This document shows positions 18,260-27,532 of a stretch of 64,000 nucleotides of DNA, piece by piece. The stretch's first letter is position 1. Every line of letters starts with the position of its first letter. The stretch spans positions 621,813 to 685,812 of the forward strand of contig NZ_LNYE01000022.1 in assembly GCF_001467695.1 (NCBI RefSeq), given 5' to 3'. The notes under the pieces are model-generated. The model was not told the DNA's origin. It worked only from the letters and a program-made list of their open reading frames with translations, and ran no database searches. The position numbers were made by a program, and so were the translations under genes. Source of the DNA: Legionella gratiana. Its GTDB lineage: Bacteria > Pseudomonadota > Gammaproteobacteria > Legionellales > Legionellaceae.

Positions 18260-18475
18260 ATGAAACGTGAAGATATTATTGAATCACTAGTGAATCAATT
18301 TGCAGACAATATAAAGAATTTACCCGATGAAACCTTACAGAATGTTGAGTCTGGTAAATTGGTGATCAGTTTAACTCCCGCTGTTGGTAAAGAAGCAGGT
18401 GGTAAAAAAATATCATTTCCGTCATCTGGAGATGGAGGTCGTCCCAAGATAATCGATAAACCAAAACTTGCCTAA
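18260..18475 (+). CDS. Small peptide with double-glycine-type leader, candidate export substrate
   Basis: A 71-residue protein, translated from an ATG with a GAGAGG site. Residues 1-32 are acidic and helical and end LPDETLQNVESG. This fits the double-glycine leader pattern recognised by C39 peptidases: Leu at -12, Leu at -7, Val at -4, Ser at -2, Gly at -1. Cleavage there would leave a 39-residue core with no Cys and several Gly, Ser, Lys and Pro residues, including KEAGGKKISFPSSGDGGRPK. Later GG pairs at 45-46 and 58-59 are less likely sites. The gene faces the C39-peptidase export operon 120 bases away. The link to the transporter is inference; no relative is recognised. Confidence 0.6.
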   Translation: MKREDIIESLVNQFADNIKNLPDETLQNVESGKLVISLTPAVGKEAGGKKISFPSSGDGGRPKIIDKPKLA

Positions 18476-18503
18476 ATTTACAAGTTTTGTGAATTGTCGT
18501 CTC

Positions 18504-18575
18504 TGAATCCGACGTGAGCGTAATCCAAGTCGGATTCAAAACGTAGCCCGTATTAGCGAAAGCGCAATACGAGCT
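18504..18575. repeat. Two REP-like hairpins between the peptide gene and the export operon
   Basis: TGAATCCGAC / GTCGGATTCA (18504-18513, 18529-18538) is a perfect 10-base stem. Next to it, AGCCCGTATT AGCGAAAGCGC AATACGAGCT (18545-18575) forms a nearly perfect stem. Neither is followed by a T run. They lie between converging stops and are probably REP-type elements that may block read-through. Confidence 0.55.
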
Positions 18576-18594
18576 ATTCTTGATCAAGACATCA

Positions 18595-20766
18595 TCAATT
18601 TTCTGGGGGTTTACTCTCAAAATCAGGAAATTGAAATTTGGCAAGTTTTGCAAAATATCCCTCAGTTTGAATTAATTGATCAAAATTACCTTCTTGTATA
18701 ATACGTCCTTCCTGAATCACCAAAATTCGAGATGCACTTTTTAAGGTTGAAAGGCGATGTGCAATAACAACCTGGGTGATCTGTAATTTTGCCAAATACT
18801 CTTGAATTTTTGTTTGATTTTGGTTATCAAGAGCACTCGTTGCCTCATCAAGAAATAAAATTTTTGGTTTTTTTATCAAAGCACGTGCAAGAACAATCCG
18901 CTGTTGTTCCCCTCCTGACAAAGATTGCATTCCTTCATTAATAAAAGTATCCATTTCCATAGGTAAAGCAGAGATCATCTGTTCCAAACCTAAGTGATAC
19001 ACAATATTCCATGCATCATTTCTAGTTAGATGTTTGTCATTACCAATAATATTTTCGAGTATCGTTCCTGGTGTAAGTACTGACTTTTGGGTGACAACAC
19101 CGATCTGTTGACGCAGATTTGCTAAATTAATCATATCCATATTGATATCGTCATAAAAAATTTGACCATCTAAAGGCTTTTCCAATCCTAATAAAATTCG
19201 AAACAAAGTTGACTTACCGCATCCAGAATTTCCTGTAATACCAATCACTTCACCAGGATTAATCAGCAAATGGATGTTTTTATAAATTAATGGCTGATTA
19301 TCCTCATAACGAAAAGATAAATTCTTGATTTGAATTTTTCCTTCCAATTTGATATGGCTGCCACCAAGCTGAAGTGGCTCGACCTTTGCCTCCAAAATAA
19401 TCAATGATTGTTCAAAAAGAGGTACAATAATCAGAATTGACGTAATAAAGGTAGTCAATGTAAGCAACGCTGAAAAAAACTGTGAGAACGCTGCGTTAAA
19501 GGCAATAAAACTACCAATTTCCATCTGTTTATTAAAATAAAAATAAATAGAGAATAAAACAAGAGTCATAAATAGAAGTAAAGAACCATGGATGATATGC
19601 ACACTCATCTGGATCTTATCTGCTTTATATCTCGCTATTAAAAGATTTGAGAAATAATCAGACCAGATATTAAAAGCTCGGTACTCACTTGCTGATGCTT
19701 TGAATTTCATAATGCCACTAATCACTTGAAAAACAAACCCAGATAGTTTAGTCAAATATTCATAGACCTTACGCTGATGAATAAGCAAACGATGGCTAAT
19801 AAAAATGATTATAGAACTGATTAACAAAACACTTAGTAAAGTCAAAAGTGCGAGCATCAGGTTGTAATAGCACATTAAAATAAAAGATAACATAGCAACT
19901 ACTACACTAAAAAGAGACAAAATAGTTGATTGGGTAAGCATTTCTTGAATGGTTGATACAACTCCAGCACGATAAGCAATATCTCCAGCATTCAATTGGC
20001 GAAAAAACGTTGGTGTTAACTTAAGAAGCCTATCCCAAATCGCTGGTTCAAGACGTCTTTGTATTTTAAAACGAAGATTTAACATTAAAACTGTTTGATT
20101 GATCGACAATAAGGAATAAATTAGTGTGTTGATAATTAATAAAATTGCTAAAAGCGTTATTTGTCCAGACTCTATAAATTGACTAAAATTGTTGAAAAAG
20201 TAACTCATTAATATCGGCAAACTCATCAAAATAAGGCTTAATCCTAATTGCAAATACAAAATTGATTGCACTTCATTCTTTAGAGTACTAAATGAAAATT
20301 TAAGAATATCTAAGAGCTTGGTTGCTGTCTTAGGAAGAGGTTTAATAAAGGAAAAACCATAAGTACTGATTTTATTTAATTGGCTTGGAGATAACGTAAT
20401 AATCTCAGTTGGGCTAGAACACTGATAGCCGCCATTTTTTTTAGGTACTAAGACACATGGAGAGTTATCCATAAAACCAAGAAAAATACCGAGATCATGT
20501 GTCCACCACTTGCCTTCTAGTGTTATTTTTTGTATACGAATACCTGAATGAATTGAAATCTTTTCCATTAAATCATCAAGATCATCACTAAGATCACCAC
20601 TGGGTATTTTAAGACTAATATCAATCAACTCAGCCAAATGTACTAATGCATCAATCAATAATTTTTTTTTATCTGAGCTAGAGTGAATTTTAGCGTTTTG
20701 ATGACCCAAAACTCGTTGAATTTTTAATAATCCCGGAGCAATATCGTCAAGTTCTGAATCATTCAT
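18595..20766 (-). CDS. NHLM-type exporter ABC2: permease/ATPase without peptidase domain
   Basis: A 723-residue ABC exporter. Residues 1-145 form an N-terminal region that is not a C39 peptidase. The membrane part (about 165-450) has six hydrophobic helices. The ATPase domain has a Walker A ITGNSGCGKSTLF, signature LSGGEQQRIVLARALIKKP and Walker B ILFLDEATSALD, then the H-loop VVIAHRLSTL. This matches the second transporter (TIGR03797-like) of NHLM peptide export clusters, which pairs with a C39-containing partner. It is the last gene of the operon and its ATG overlaps ABC1 by 4 bases (20763-20766). The N-terminal region is unusual and may replace a peptidase with a substrate-binding role; that is inference. 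Confidence 0.88.
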   Translation of the reverse strand: MNDSELDDIAPGLLKIQRVLGHQNAKIHSSSDKKKLLIDALVHLAELIDISLKIPSGDLSDDLDDLMEKISIHSGIRIQKITLEGKWWTHDLGIFLGFMDNSPCVLVPKKNGGYQCSSPTEIITLSPSQLNKISTYGFSFIKPLPKTATKLLDILKFSFSTLKNEVQSILYLQLGLSLILMSLPILMSYFFNNFSQFIESGQITLLAILLIINTLIYSLLSINQTVLMLNLRFKIQRRLEPAIWDRLLKLTPTFFRQLNAGDIAYRAGVVSTIQEMLTQSTILSLFSVVVAMLSFILMCYYNLMLALLTLLSVLLISSIIIFISHRLLIHQRKVYEYLTKLSGFVFQVISGIMKFKASASEYRAFNIWSDYFSNLLIARYKADKIQMSVHIIHGSLLLFMTLVLFSIYFYFNKQMEIGSFIAFNAAFSQFFSALLTLTTFITSILIIVPLFEQSLIILEAKVEPLQLGGSHIKLEGKIQIKNLSFRYEDNQPLIYKNIHLLINPGEVIGITGNSGCGKSTLFRILLGLEKPLDGQIFYDDINMDMINLANLRQQIGVVTQKSVLTPGTILENIIGNDKHLTRNDAWNIVYHLGLEQMISALPMEMDTFINEGMQSLSGGEQQRIVLARALIKKPKILFLDEATSALDNQNQTKIQEYLAKLQITQVVIAHRLSTLKSASRILVIQEGRIIQEGNFDQLIQTEGYFAKLAKFQFPDFESKPPEN

Positions 20767-22943
20767 AATAAGTAATCCCTTTCGATAAATCCCTTATATC
20801 GTCCGTTGAGCTTCATTAATTGTTCATGATCTCCTCGTTCAATAATTCCTCCATCTTCAATAACAATAATTTCATCACAATATTTTATTGCACTCAAACG
20901 ATGAGTAACAATGAGAAAACTGCAATTCATTTTGCGCAAATTTTCATAGATTTTTGCTTCGGTTAGTGAATCAAGGGCTGAGGTTGCCTCATCAAGAAGA
21001 ATCAACTCAGGTTTCTTAAGTAATGCTCGTGCTAATTCAATTCTTTGTGCTTGCCCAAGACTTATATTAGTGCCGCCTTCTTGCACCGCATAATCAAGAC
21101 CTCCTTTCAATTTCACTAAATCATAAATACAGGCAGCTTTTAGAGCCTCAATGATGGTTTCTTCCTCAATACTTCTATCCCACATAGTAAGGTTATCACG
21201 AATAGTGCCTTCAAATAGAAAAATATTTTGATCAACGTAGGAAACCATCTTAAACAATTCTTTAGGGGTATAATTTTTTATGCTCTTTCCTTTGAGATAA
21301 ATTTGACCTGACCAGGGTTCAAAAAGCCCGCAAATCAAATTGAGTAAAGAAGATTTTCCACCACCTGAAAGACCCGTAATTGCAATAGTATTTCCCTTTT
21401 TCAACTGAATATTAATTTCTGATAATATAGGAGCTTCTAATTTGGAATAACCAAAATAAAGATCTTTTATATCAATTAAGTTATTCGATTTTATGTCTTT
21501 TTGTTGCATTGTCATGTCAGTTTGTTGTACTAATAGAACATCATTGACTCGAATTAAATCCGCTTTAAGCTCATTGATTTTCAAAAAATTATCAACAACT
21601 TCTATTACAGGAGCAGAAAAAAGAAGCAATAAAGTATAAATTGCAATTAAACCTCCTACAGTCATTGTACCTTGCATAATAAAATGAAGACCCAAAATAA
21701 CTAGAAAAACCAGATTAAAGAAATAAAGAACGCTGGGGAGTAATGAAATAAGTGCTGTATAAAAATCAATTTTTTGCTCGGAATCAATTAGCTTGGATTT
21801 ATAGCTTAACCAACGAGAAAAAAAACGATTTTCGCCACTCATAAATTTTAGTGTCTCAATCATTTGTACACCACTGAATTCAATACCATACATTTTTGCA
21901 TGATCCTGTGAGTAACGACGACCAAGATCAATTATTTTTCTCTTAGTAAGAATAATTGCTAAAAAATTTAATACAGTAATACAAATAGTAATCAATCCAA
22001 TGGTTTGATTAATTAATAGAATAAGAGTCGAATAAATTAATATGCTTAAGATTCCAATGATTGATTCAGATAAAAAGTTAGTTGTTTTTGTTGCTATTTC
22101 ATCAAAAATATGAACTCTATTTGCAATGTCACCGGTAGCTCTTTGCAGATAATAGTTCATGGGTAAATGCAATAGTTTATTAAAAAATTCAGGGATCCTT
22201 TTGATGGAGAATTTTAATTTATATCGTACTACATAATATTGCTGAATCCACAAAAGTATTATGGTAATGATTAAGGTAATCGTCATGCCAAAAATAAAAC
22301 CGGGCATCCATTGTTTCTGATTTTTGATAATAATATTATCAATAAAAAATTCAATGAATAAAGCCAAAGATGCTTGCGGAATTGATAGAAGTGCCGAAAC
22401 AAGAACGATATAAATAATTTCCGTTGAATCTCCTTTTAAATGGTCACGCAATAGTTCGAGAACTGTTTTTTCTTTTTTGCCACCAGGTTTAAATTCTTTG
22501 CTCGGTGTAATACGCAAAATAACACCGGTAAAACCTTTATCAAACTCTTCTAGGGTGATAATCCTAGGGCCTGTAGCGGGATCATTGATATAAACTTTAT
22601 TCTTTATGATCCCTTCAATTACCATAAAGTGCTCAAATTTCCAGAAGACAATGAATGGCGTTTGCATGTAACGAAGGGTATCTATTTCCTGAATACGTTT
22701 ACCTTCCGCATTCATCCCTAAAGTTCTAGCAGCTTTGATAATATTGATTGCTTTTGATCCATCGCGGGTGACCCCACAAGCTTCTCGCGCCTCTTCAGCA
22801 GAAATATATAGGCCATAATAGGCAAGAGTAATTGCAAGACAAACCGCCCCACATTCCATGGCATCCATTTGGAGAATAGTAGGGGTTTTTACTCTCTTAT
22901 GAGGTGCATTTAATAAACCAGGATCAAGATCAAATTTAATCAT
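20763..22943 (-). CDS. NHLM-type exporter ABC1: C39 peptidase/permease/ATPase
   Basis: A 726-residue peptidase-containing ABC transporter. The C39 domain (about 20-140) has a complete catalytic set: Gln25, Cys31 (QMDAMECG), His105 (FEHFMVIEG) and Asp121 (NDPATGPR), so it should cut double-glycine leaders. Six membrane helices follow at about 165-440. The ATPase has Walker A ITGLSGGGKSSLLN and Walker B LILLDEATSALDS; its signature is the degenerate ISLGQAQRIELARAL. This is the TIGR03796-like first transporter of NHLM clusters. It overlaps HlyD by 8 bases and ABC2 by 4, so all are coupled. Substrate unknown; the 18260 peptide is the closest candidate. Confidence 0.92.
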   Translation of the reverse strand: MIKFDLDPGLLNAPHKRVKTPTILQMDAMECGAVCLAITLAYYGLYISAEEAREACGVTRDGSKAINIIKAARTLGMNAEGKRIQEIDTLRYMQTPFIVFWKFEHFMVIEGIIKNKVYINDPATGPRIITLEEFDKGFTGVILRITPSKEFKPGGKKEKTVLELLRDHLKGDSTEIIYIVLVSALLSIPQASLALFIEFFIDNIIIKNQKQWMPGFIFGMTITLIITIILLWIQQYYVVRYKLKFSIKRIPEFFNKLLHLPMNYYLQRATGDIANRVHIFDEIATKTTNFLSESIIGILSILIYSTLILLINQTIGLITICITVLNFLAIILTKRKIIDLGRRYSQDHAKMYGIEFSGVQMIETLKFMSGENRFFSRWLSYKSKLIDSEQKIDFYTALISLLPSVLYFFNLVFLVILGLHFIMQGTMTVGGLIAIYTLLLLFSAPVIEVVDNFLKINELKADLIRVNDVLLVQQTDMTMQQKDIKSNNLIDIKDLYFGYSKLEAPILSEINIQLKKGNTIAITGLSGGGKSSLLNLICGLFEPWSGQIYLKGKSIKNYTPKELFKMVSYVDQNIFLFEGTIRDNLTMWDRSIEEETIIEALKAACIYDLVKLKGGLDYAVQEGGTNISLGQAQRIELARALLKKPELILLDEATSALDSLTEAKIYENLRKMNCSFLIVTHRLSAIKYCDEIIVIEDGGIIERGDHEQLMKLNGRYKGFIERDYLL

Positions 22944-24213
22944 TTTTATTCATTACCCAGTTTTTTGTCGATTTCAGAATCGGCAAAATTATAGATAGAG
23001 GATGCTCTCTTTTAATGACAATCTCGACCTTCGTAACCGTACCAAGCGTGAGCTTTTCTTTGGGACCGGATGAGGTAGTCCAGCGATAGCCTGTTGGCGT
23101 ATCTGACGAATGGATTAGCTTTATTTTTACTTTAAAAACAGGACCATTTTGCTCAAATACATCAGCCATTTTTTGGTTTTCTAAGATACTTGTAAGTCCT
23201 TGAGGACTTATAGGCAGCTCACTCACATAGGTTACCTTGCCAACTATCCCACCATATTCGAGTACATTAACATGTTTGGGAAAAACTTTGGATGACATGC
23301 CAACAGCAATTTTTTTACCCACATCAGCATTGAAAAAAGCAATGACCTCAAGATCATCATTGTGAGTAATGATATTAATCAGTCTTTGTTTTTCAGTTAA
23401 AAAATCACCTGGTTTTATGTAATTATTAGAAACAATTCCATCTACTGGACTTAAAACAACCTCAGTTAACTTAATATTTTCTATGAGCTTTTTTAAATTA
23501 AATTGTGACTGTGCAAGTTTCTCTTGTAACTCACGAATTTTAGTATTCCAAGACTCGATATAATCATTTTTGTTTTGATTCAGTTCGACAAGTGTTTTTT
23601 CATTTGTAGTAATTTGTTCTTTCGAATCATAGTAAGCAACTTGTATATCAGTTAATTCAAGCCGCGATAAGATTCCTTTTTTAAAAGCAGCTTCCTGAAT
23701 TTTTAATAAAGCTTCAAGACGATTCTTTTTTTCTTGTAAACTGGCATTGATCGTTTGTGTATGATTAATAGACTCTTGAATTTGTTTTAAGCGAATATCG
23801 ATTTCAGATTTTGCAGTTTTTGTCAATTCAGCCAATTTAATTTTCTGCTGTTCTATATAATTTCTTAATTCTTTCGCTTCACTATTCATATTAGGATTCA
23901 CTAGAGTAACTAGCAATTGCCCCTTTTTGACATTCAATCCCGGACTAGCCCATAGTTGCTTCACATAACCACCAGAAATAGGTGACATAACATTAATAAT
24001 TTCAGCATTCTTCGCAAAAATTATTCCTTGTCCCTCTACTAAAGTAGAAATTTGACCAAAAATCAACCATATGACGCCAGCTAAGATCAACATAAAAAAA
24101 ATGATTAAATAAATCCATGATTTTGGTGTAATAATTCGAATGGTCTGTTGAAAATCTTCGCGCTCATAAAATGACTTTACTGCCTGCTTACGATAGAGAT
24201 CAGACTCTTTCAT
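22936..24213 (-). CDS. NHLM-type exporter HlyD-family adaptor
   Basis: A 425-residue periplasmic adaptor. A single membrane helix is at about 33-52 (IYLIIFFMLILAGVIWLIFG), followed by a beta-barrel/lipoyl segment (VKQLWASPGLNVKKGQLLVTL), a long coiled coil (about 110-245) and a closing lipoyl half (VLSPVDGIVSNNYIKPGDFL). HlyD proteins link the inner-membrane exporter with an outer-membrane channel. The match is to the NHLM HlyD type (TIGR03794-like). No TolC-like gene is in the operon, so a chromosomal TolC is presumed. It overlaps the cNMP-binding gene by 4 bases. Confidence 0.9.
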   Translation of the reverse strand: MKESDLYRKQAVKSFYEREDFQQTIRIITPKSWIYLIIFFMLILAGVIWLIFGQISTLVEGQGIIFAKNAEIINVMSPISGGYVKQLWASPGLNVKKGQLLVTLVNPNMNSEAKELRNYIEQQKIKLAELTKTAKSEIDIRLKQIQESINHTQTINASLQEKKNRLEALLKIQEAAFKKGILSRLELTDIQVAYYDSKEQITTNEKTLVELNQNKNDYIESWNTKIRELQEKLAQSQFNLKKLIENIKLTEVVLSPVDGIVSNNYIKPGDFLTEKQRLINIITHNDDLEVIAFFNADVGKKIAVGMSSKVFPKHVNVLEYGGIVGKVTYVSELPISPQGLTSILENQKMADVFEQNGPVFKVKIKLIHSSDTPTGYRWTTSSGPKEKLTLGTVTKVEIVIKREHPLSIILPILKSTKNWVMNKND

Positions 24214-24659
24214 TTTATTTTCTCATACATGATGCGAATTCGTTTTGTCAGAACAGGTAAGAGTTGAAGGCCAATATCAGGATAAGCATGTATTTGAGTG
24301 GTAAAATCCCATTCTGAAATAAAAATACAATCTACTTTTCCTAATGCTTTTACAGAGGCAGTAGTCTTTAGTTTATCAATTACAGAAATTTCTCCAATAA
24401 TCTGCCCTGGCTCTAATTGAGTAATTACGAATTCACTACCATCGCCAATAGATTTAAAGACTTGTACTGTTCCCTTATATACAACAAAAATACCTGTCGG
24501 ATCGCTATTTTCAGCAATAATTATTTCATCAGGTTCAAAATGACGGAGTGTTGCCAAATTAACTAGAGGCCAAAGTGCATTTTTATTTAGCATTTTAAAT
24601 AAATCTAACTCTTTCATGAAATTATATAATTCTAAATTTTCAGAGATTGAATTATCCAT
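24210..24659 (-). CDS. Cyclic-nucleotide-binding-domain protein of the export operon
   Basis: A 149-residue single-domain protein with the CRP-like cyclic nucleotide-binding fold: LFKMLNKNALWPLVNLATLRHFEPDEIIIAENSDPTGIFVVYKGTVQVFKS, the conserved PGQIIGEISVIDKLKTTASVKAL phosphate-binding segment with GE, then a short helix. It has no helix-turn-helix, so it is not a DNA regulator like CRP, and it lacks a clear Arg in the phosphate cassette (KTTASV). It is the first gene, with an AAGGAGA ribosome site. It may gate or target the exporter, since its start and stop couple to the HlyD gene. That role is inference. Confidence 0.85.
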   Translation of the reverse strand: MDNSISENLELYNFMKELDLFKMLNKNALWPLVNLATLRHFEPDEIIIAENSDPTGIFVVYKGTVQVFKSIGDGSEFVITQLEPGQIIGEISVIDKLKTTASVKALGKVDCIFISEWDFTTQIHAYPDIGLQLLPVLTKRIRIMYEKIK

Positions 24660-24713
24660 AAAACATCTCCTTCAGAAGGGATGAAAAAATTGAGATTATT
24701 TTATCTTATTCAA

Positions 24714-24742
24714 AGATTAGACTGATTTAAGTTATTGAGCAA
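24714..24742 (-). promoter_or_regulatory. Possible promoter of the export operon
   Basis: On the minus strand TTGCTC and TAATCT lie 17 bases apart, about 55 bases upstream of the cNMP-binding gene start, in a 148-base intergenic stretch that is AT-rich. This fits a weak sigma-70 promoter. There are no other sites to confirm it. Confidence 0.3.
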
Positions 24743-24807
24743 GATTACTAAACATCCAACCTTAGCTAGATCAACATTGAATTGCAATAGATTGCTCTTC
24801 CTAAGCA

Positions 24808-26208
24808 CTATTTCTTTCTTTTAGCATTCTTTTTCACATGACTCATTAATCTTCTTTTTTTATTAACTTGTCGTTGTGATAATTTATTTTTCTTATCAGC
24901 AAAAGGATTCACTCCTCCTTTAAATTCAAGTTTTAAAGGAGTTCCAATTAATCCGAGATGCCTAATAAATTCATTATTAAGATAACGTTTATAGCTATCA
25001 GGCAAATCAGCCAATTGATTTCCATGAATAACAATAACCGGAGGATTATGACCACCAAGATGAGCATAACGCAATTTAATCCTGCGTCCATTTACACATG
25101 GCGGAGTGTGTTTTGTACTGAGATCTTGAAGCAAGCGGGTTAATTTGGGTGTAGAAAAAGATTGAATTGCAGAAGTATAAGCCTCATTAATATCTTTAAA
25201 CAGATTTCCTACGCCACTACCATGCAAAGCGGAAATAAATCTGATTTTTGCAAAATTCGCAAAATGTAATCTTCTTGATAATTCGCTTTTTATTTTTTCT
25301 TTATGTTCTTCCTCCAGGCCATCCCATTTGTTCACAACAATCACTAAGGCTTTACCCGATTCAATAATAAAACCAAGCAAGTTCATATCTTGATCGGTAA
25401 TTCCTTCATTAGCATCCAATAATTGTAAACATACATTTGACTCTTCAATTGCCTTTAGAGTTTTAATCACTGAAAATTTTTCTATTTTTTCATCAATTCG
25501 AGATTTTCTGCGTACACCTGCGGTATCAATTAATAGATACTTTTGATTATCCCTGACAAAAGGGATGGCGATACTATCTCTGGTAGTTCCAGGCATATCA
25601 TAAACAACTACTCTTTCCTCACCTAAGATTCGATTAATCAAAGTTGATTTTCCAACATTAGGGCGACCAGCAAAGGCAATTTTAATGGCATGGTCCTCTT
25701 CAACATCATCAAACTGTGGGGCAAAAGGTAATAAAATATCATCCAATAATGCTCGAATACCTCTTCCATGAGATGAAGAAATAGAGTGGATACTCGCAAT
25801 ACCTAAAGATTGAAAATCAGCACACGCAAGATCATCATCTAAGTCCTCAGTTTTATTGACAATAAGATGAACTATTTTATTTAATTTTCGCAAGTTGCTT
25901 GCGATTTTTTCATCAATCCCTGTTAAACCAGTGCGTCCGTCAACTAAAAACAACACGACATCAGCTTCGTTCAACGCTATTTCAGATTGTCTAGACATTA
26001 AACTATCAACAGCAATATCATCAACACCAATACCGCCAGTATCGACAACGATATAATGTTTGCCATCATGTTGTGCTTGACCATATTGTCTGTCTCGGGT
26101 TAAGCCAGGATAATCAGCAACAAGAGCATCTTGTGTTTTAGTCAATCTATTAAATAAAGTAGACTTACCCACATTAGGACGCCCAACCAGTGCAATTACA
26201 GGGATCAT
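24808..26208 (-). CDS. der: Ribosome-associated GTPase Der (EngA)
   Basis: A 466-residue tandem GTPase required for 50S ribosomal subunit maturation. Two G domains are visible, each with a P-loop [10 protein letters not shown] (near residues 8 and 181), DTGG / DTAG switch II motifs, and NKTE / NKWD G4 motifs; the C-terminal KH-like domain follows and ends basic ([18 protein letters not shown]). All nucleotide motifs are intact. It is 3 bases downstream of bamB, the order seen in E. coli (yfgM-bamB-der), and probably cotranscribed from the hisS region. Confidence 0.97.
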   Translation of the reverse strand: MIPVIALVGRPNVGKSTLFNRLTKTQDALVADYPGLTRDRQYGQAQHDGKHYIVVDTGGIGVDDIAVDSLMSRQSEIALNEADVVLFLVDGRTGLTGIDEKIASNLRKLNKIVHLIVNKTEDLDDDLACADFQSLGIASIHSISSSHGRGIRALLDDILLPFAPQFDDVEEDHAIKIAFAGRPNVGKSTLINRILGEERVVVYDMPGTTRDSIAIPFVRDNQKYLLIDTAGVRRKSRIDEKIEKFSVIKTLKAIEESNVCLQLLDANEGITDQDMNLLGFIIESGKALVIVVNKWDGLEEEHKEKIKSELSRRLHFANFAKIRFISALHGSGVGNLFKDINEAYTSAIQSFSTPKLTRLLQDLSTKHTPPCVNGRRIKLRYAHLGGHNPPVIVIHGNQLADLPDSYKRYLNNEFIRHLGLIGTPLKLEFKGGVNPFADKKNKLSQRQVNKKRRLMSHVKKNAKRKK

Positions 26209-26211
26209 GTT

Positions 26212-27366
26212 TTAACTCACAGATAATTGATGAAGCATGCCATTGTCCGTTAATACATATAGTTTGCTTCCAATCACACTTGGAGAAATACTTACTCCCC
26301 CCGAAACTTTTGTACGAGCTAAAATTTCACCTGTTTGTAAGTCAAGAAAATGGAGGTAGCCCGTCTTATCGCCAACGACTATCTCATTATTAATTAACGC
26401 AGGTTCAGTTAAGACTCTTGCTTTTAAAGCAGTTTGCTTCCAATTAACTCGACCACTAAGTTTATCAAGCGACCATAGTACATCATGACTATCAGTAACA
26501 TATAAGGTATTTCCACTTAATACCATGTTTTTGTAAACGGATCCTGATTTTTTCCAGAGAAATTGTCCATCAGAAAGTGATAATGCGCCAATAAAACCTT
26601 GATAAGTCGCCAAATAGACCACATTATTTTCGACTATTGGGTCTGCATCTATATCTACTAATCGCTCAACATCACTTGATCCAGCAGCATAAACGATACT
26701 TCGTTGCCAGATAACACGGCCAGTATCTATATCTAATGCATCTAATTTCCCATCAGAAAAACCGATTAACAATAAATTTCCTATCACTATTGGGGACGAG
26801 CTTGCTTTTAGAATCAAACTGGGTGAACCATGTTCAGCGGTCCATAATTGTTTACCGTCGGCAGCATGAAACGCATAAATCTTTCCATCAATTGTTTTAA
26901 CAATTACTTTTCTGTGCGTAATGGTAGGTGGAGATAGAACTTCACCTGAAACCTTGATCTGCCATAGTTTTTTACCATTAGCCTGATTTAATACAACGGT
27001 TGAAGAGTTACTTGTACCTACAGCAATATAACCATCTGCTACAGTAGGGCCACTTACTAAACCATGTTTCAATGGTGTAGTCCATTTTATTTCACCATTA
27101 TTTTTATTCACCGCCTGAACAAGTCCACTAGCATCTGCAGTATAAATAGTACCGCCTTGAACTACAGGTTTAAGTCTTAAATATTCTTTGTTTTTAGACG
27201 CTTTCCCCACAGAAACAGTCCAATTTTCTGTTACTTTAACTTTATCTTGAATTTCTTTAAGAGCTTTAGGTTTTGGAGTATTGTCTTTACCGAGCATATA
27301 ATCATCAAGTTTGGAACACCCTTGTACCGTAATAAAGAAAAGTAAAATAAAAAATTTAATTTTCAT
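26212..27366 (-). CDS. bamB: Outer-membrane assembly lipoprotein BamB
   Basis: A 384-residue lipoprotein with signal MKIKFFILLFFITVQGC, cut before Cys17 (lipobox VQGC). The rest is an eight-bladed beta-propeller built of PQQ-like repeats (for example GTIYTADASGLVQAVNKNNGEIKW, SDGKLDALDIDTGRVIWQ, GYLHFLDLQTGEIL). BamB is an accessory part of the Bam complex that folds outer-membrane beta-barrel proteins. It sits between yfgM and der as in other gamma-proteobacteria. A GAGG site is about 10 bases upstream. A hairpin (CTCTCTAG / CTAGAGAG, 27406-27430) lies in its upstream gap. Confidence 0.95.
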   Translation of the reverse strand: MKIKFFILLFFITVQGCSKLDDYMLGKDNTPKPKALKEIQDKVKVTENWTVSVGKASKNKEYLRLKPVVQGGTIYTADASGLVQAVNKNNGEIKWTTPLKHGLVSGPTVADGYIAVGTSNSSTVVLNQANGKKLWQIKVSGEVLSPPTITHRKVIVKTIDGKIYAFHAADGKQLWTAEHGSPSLILKASSSPIVIGNLLLIGFSDGKLDALDIDTGRVIWQRSIVYAAGSSDVERLVDIDADPIVENNVVYLATYQGFIGALSLSDGQFLWKKSGSVYKNMVLSGNTLYVTDSHDVLWSLDKLSGRVNWKQTALKARVLTEPALINNEIVVGDKTGYLHFLDLQTGEILARTKVSGGVSISPSVIGSKLYVLTDNGMLHQLSVS

Positions 27367-27532
27367 GAAAATAAAACCTCAATTTGTACAGCCCAAATTA
27401 TTAATCTCTCTAGACTATTAAGCTAGAGAGCCAAAGAAATTTGGAGTTCTCTTTCTATCGGGCTACGACTTCTAAAGCAAAATAACACAAGATTCTTAGA
27501 TATAGATTTATCAAGCTCTTTTCAATTCTCAA

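Noticed and set aside
18366-18653. 95-codon minus-strand frame across the peptide gene
   Set aside because: It is antisense to the peptide gene and has no ribosome site or recognisable motif.
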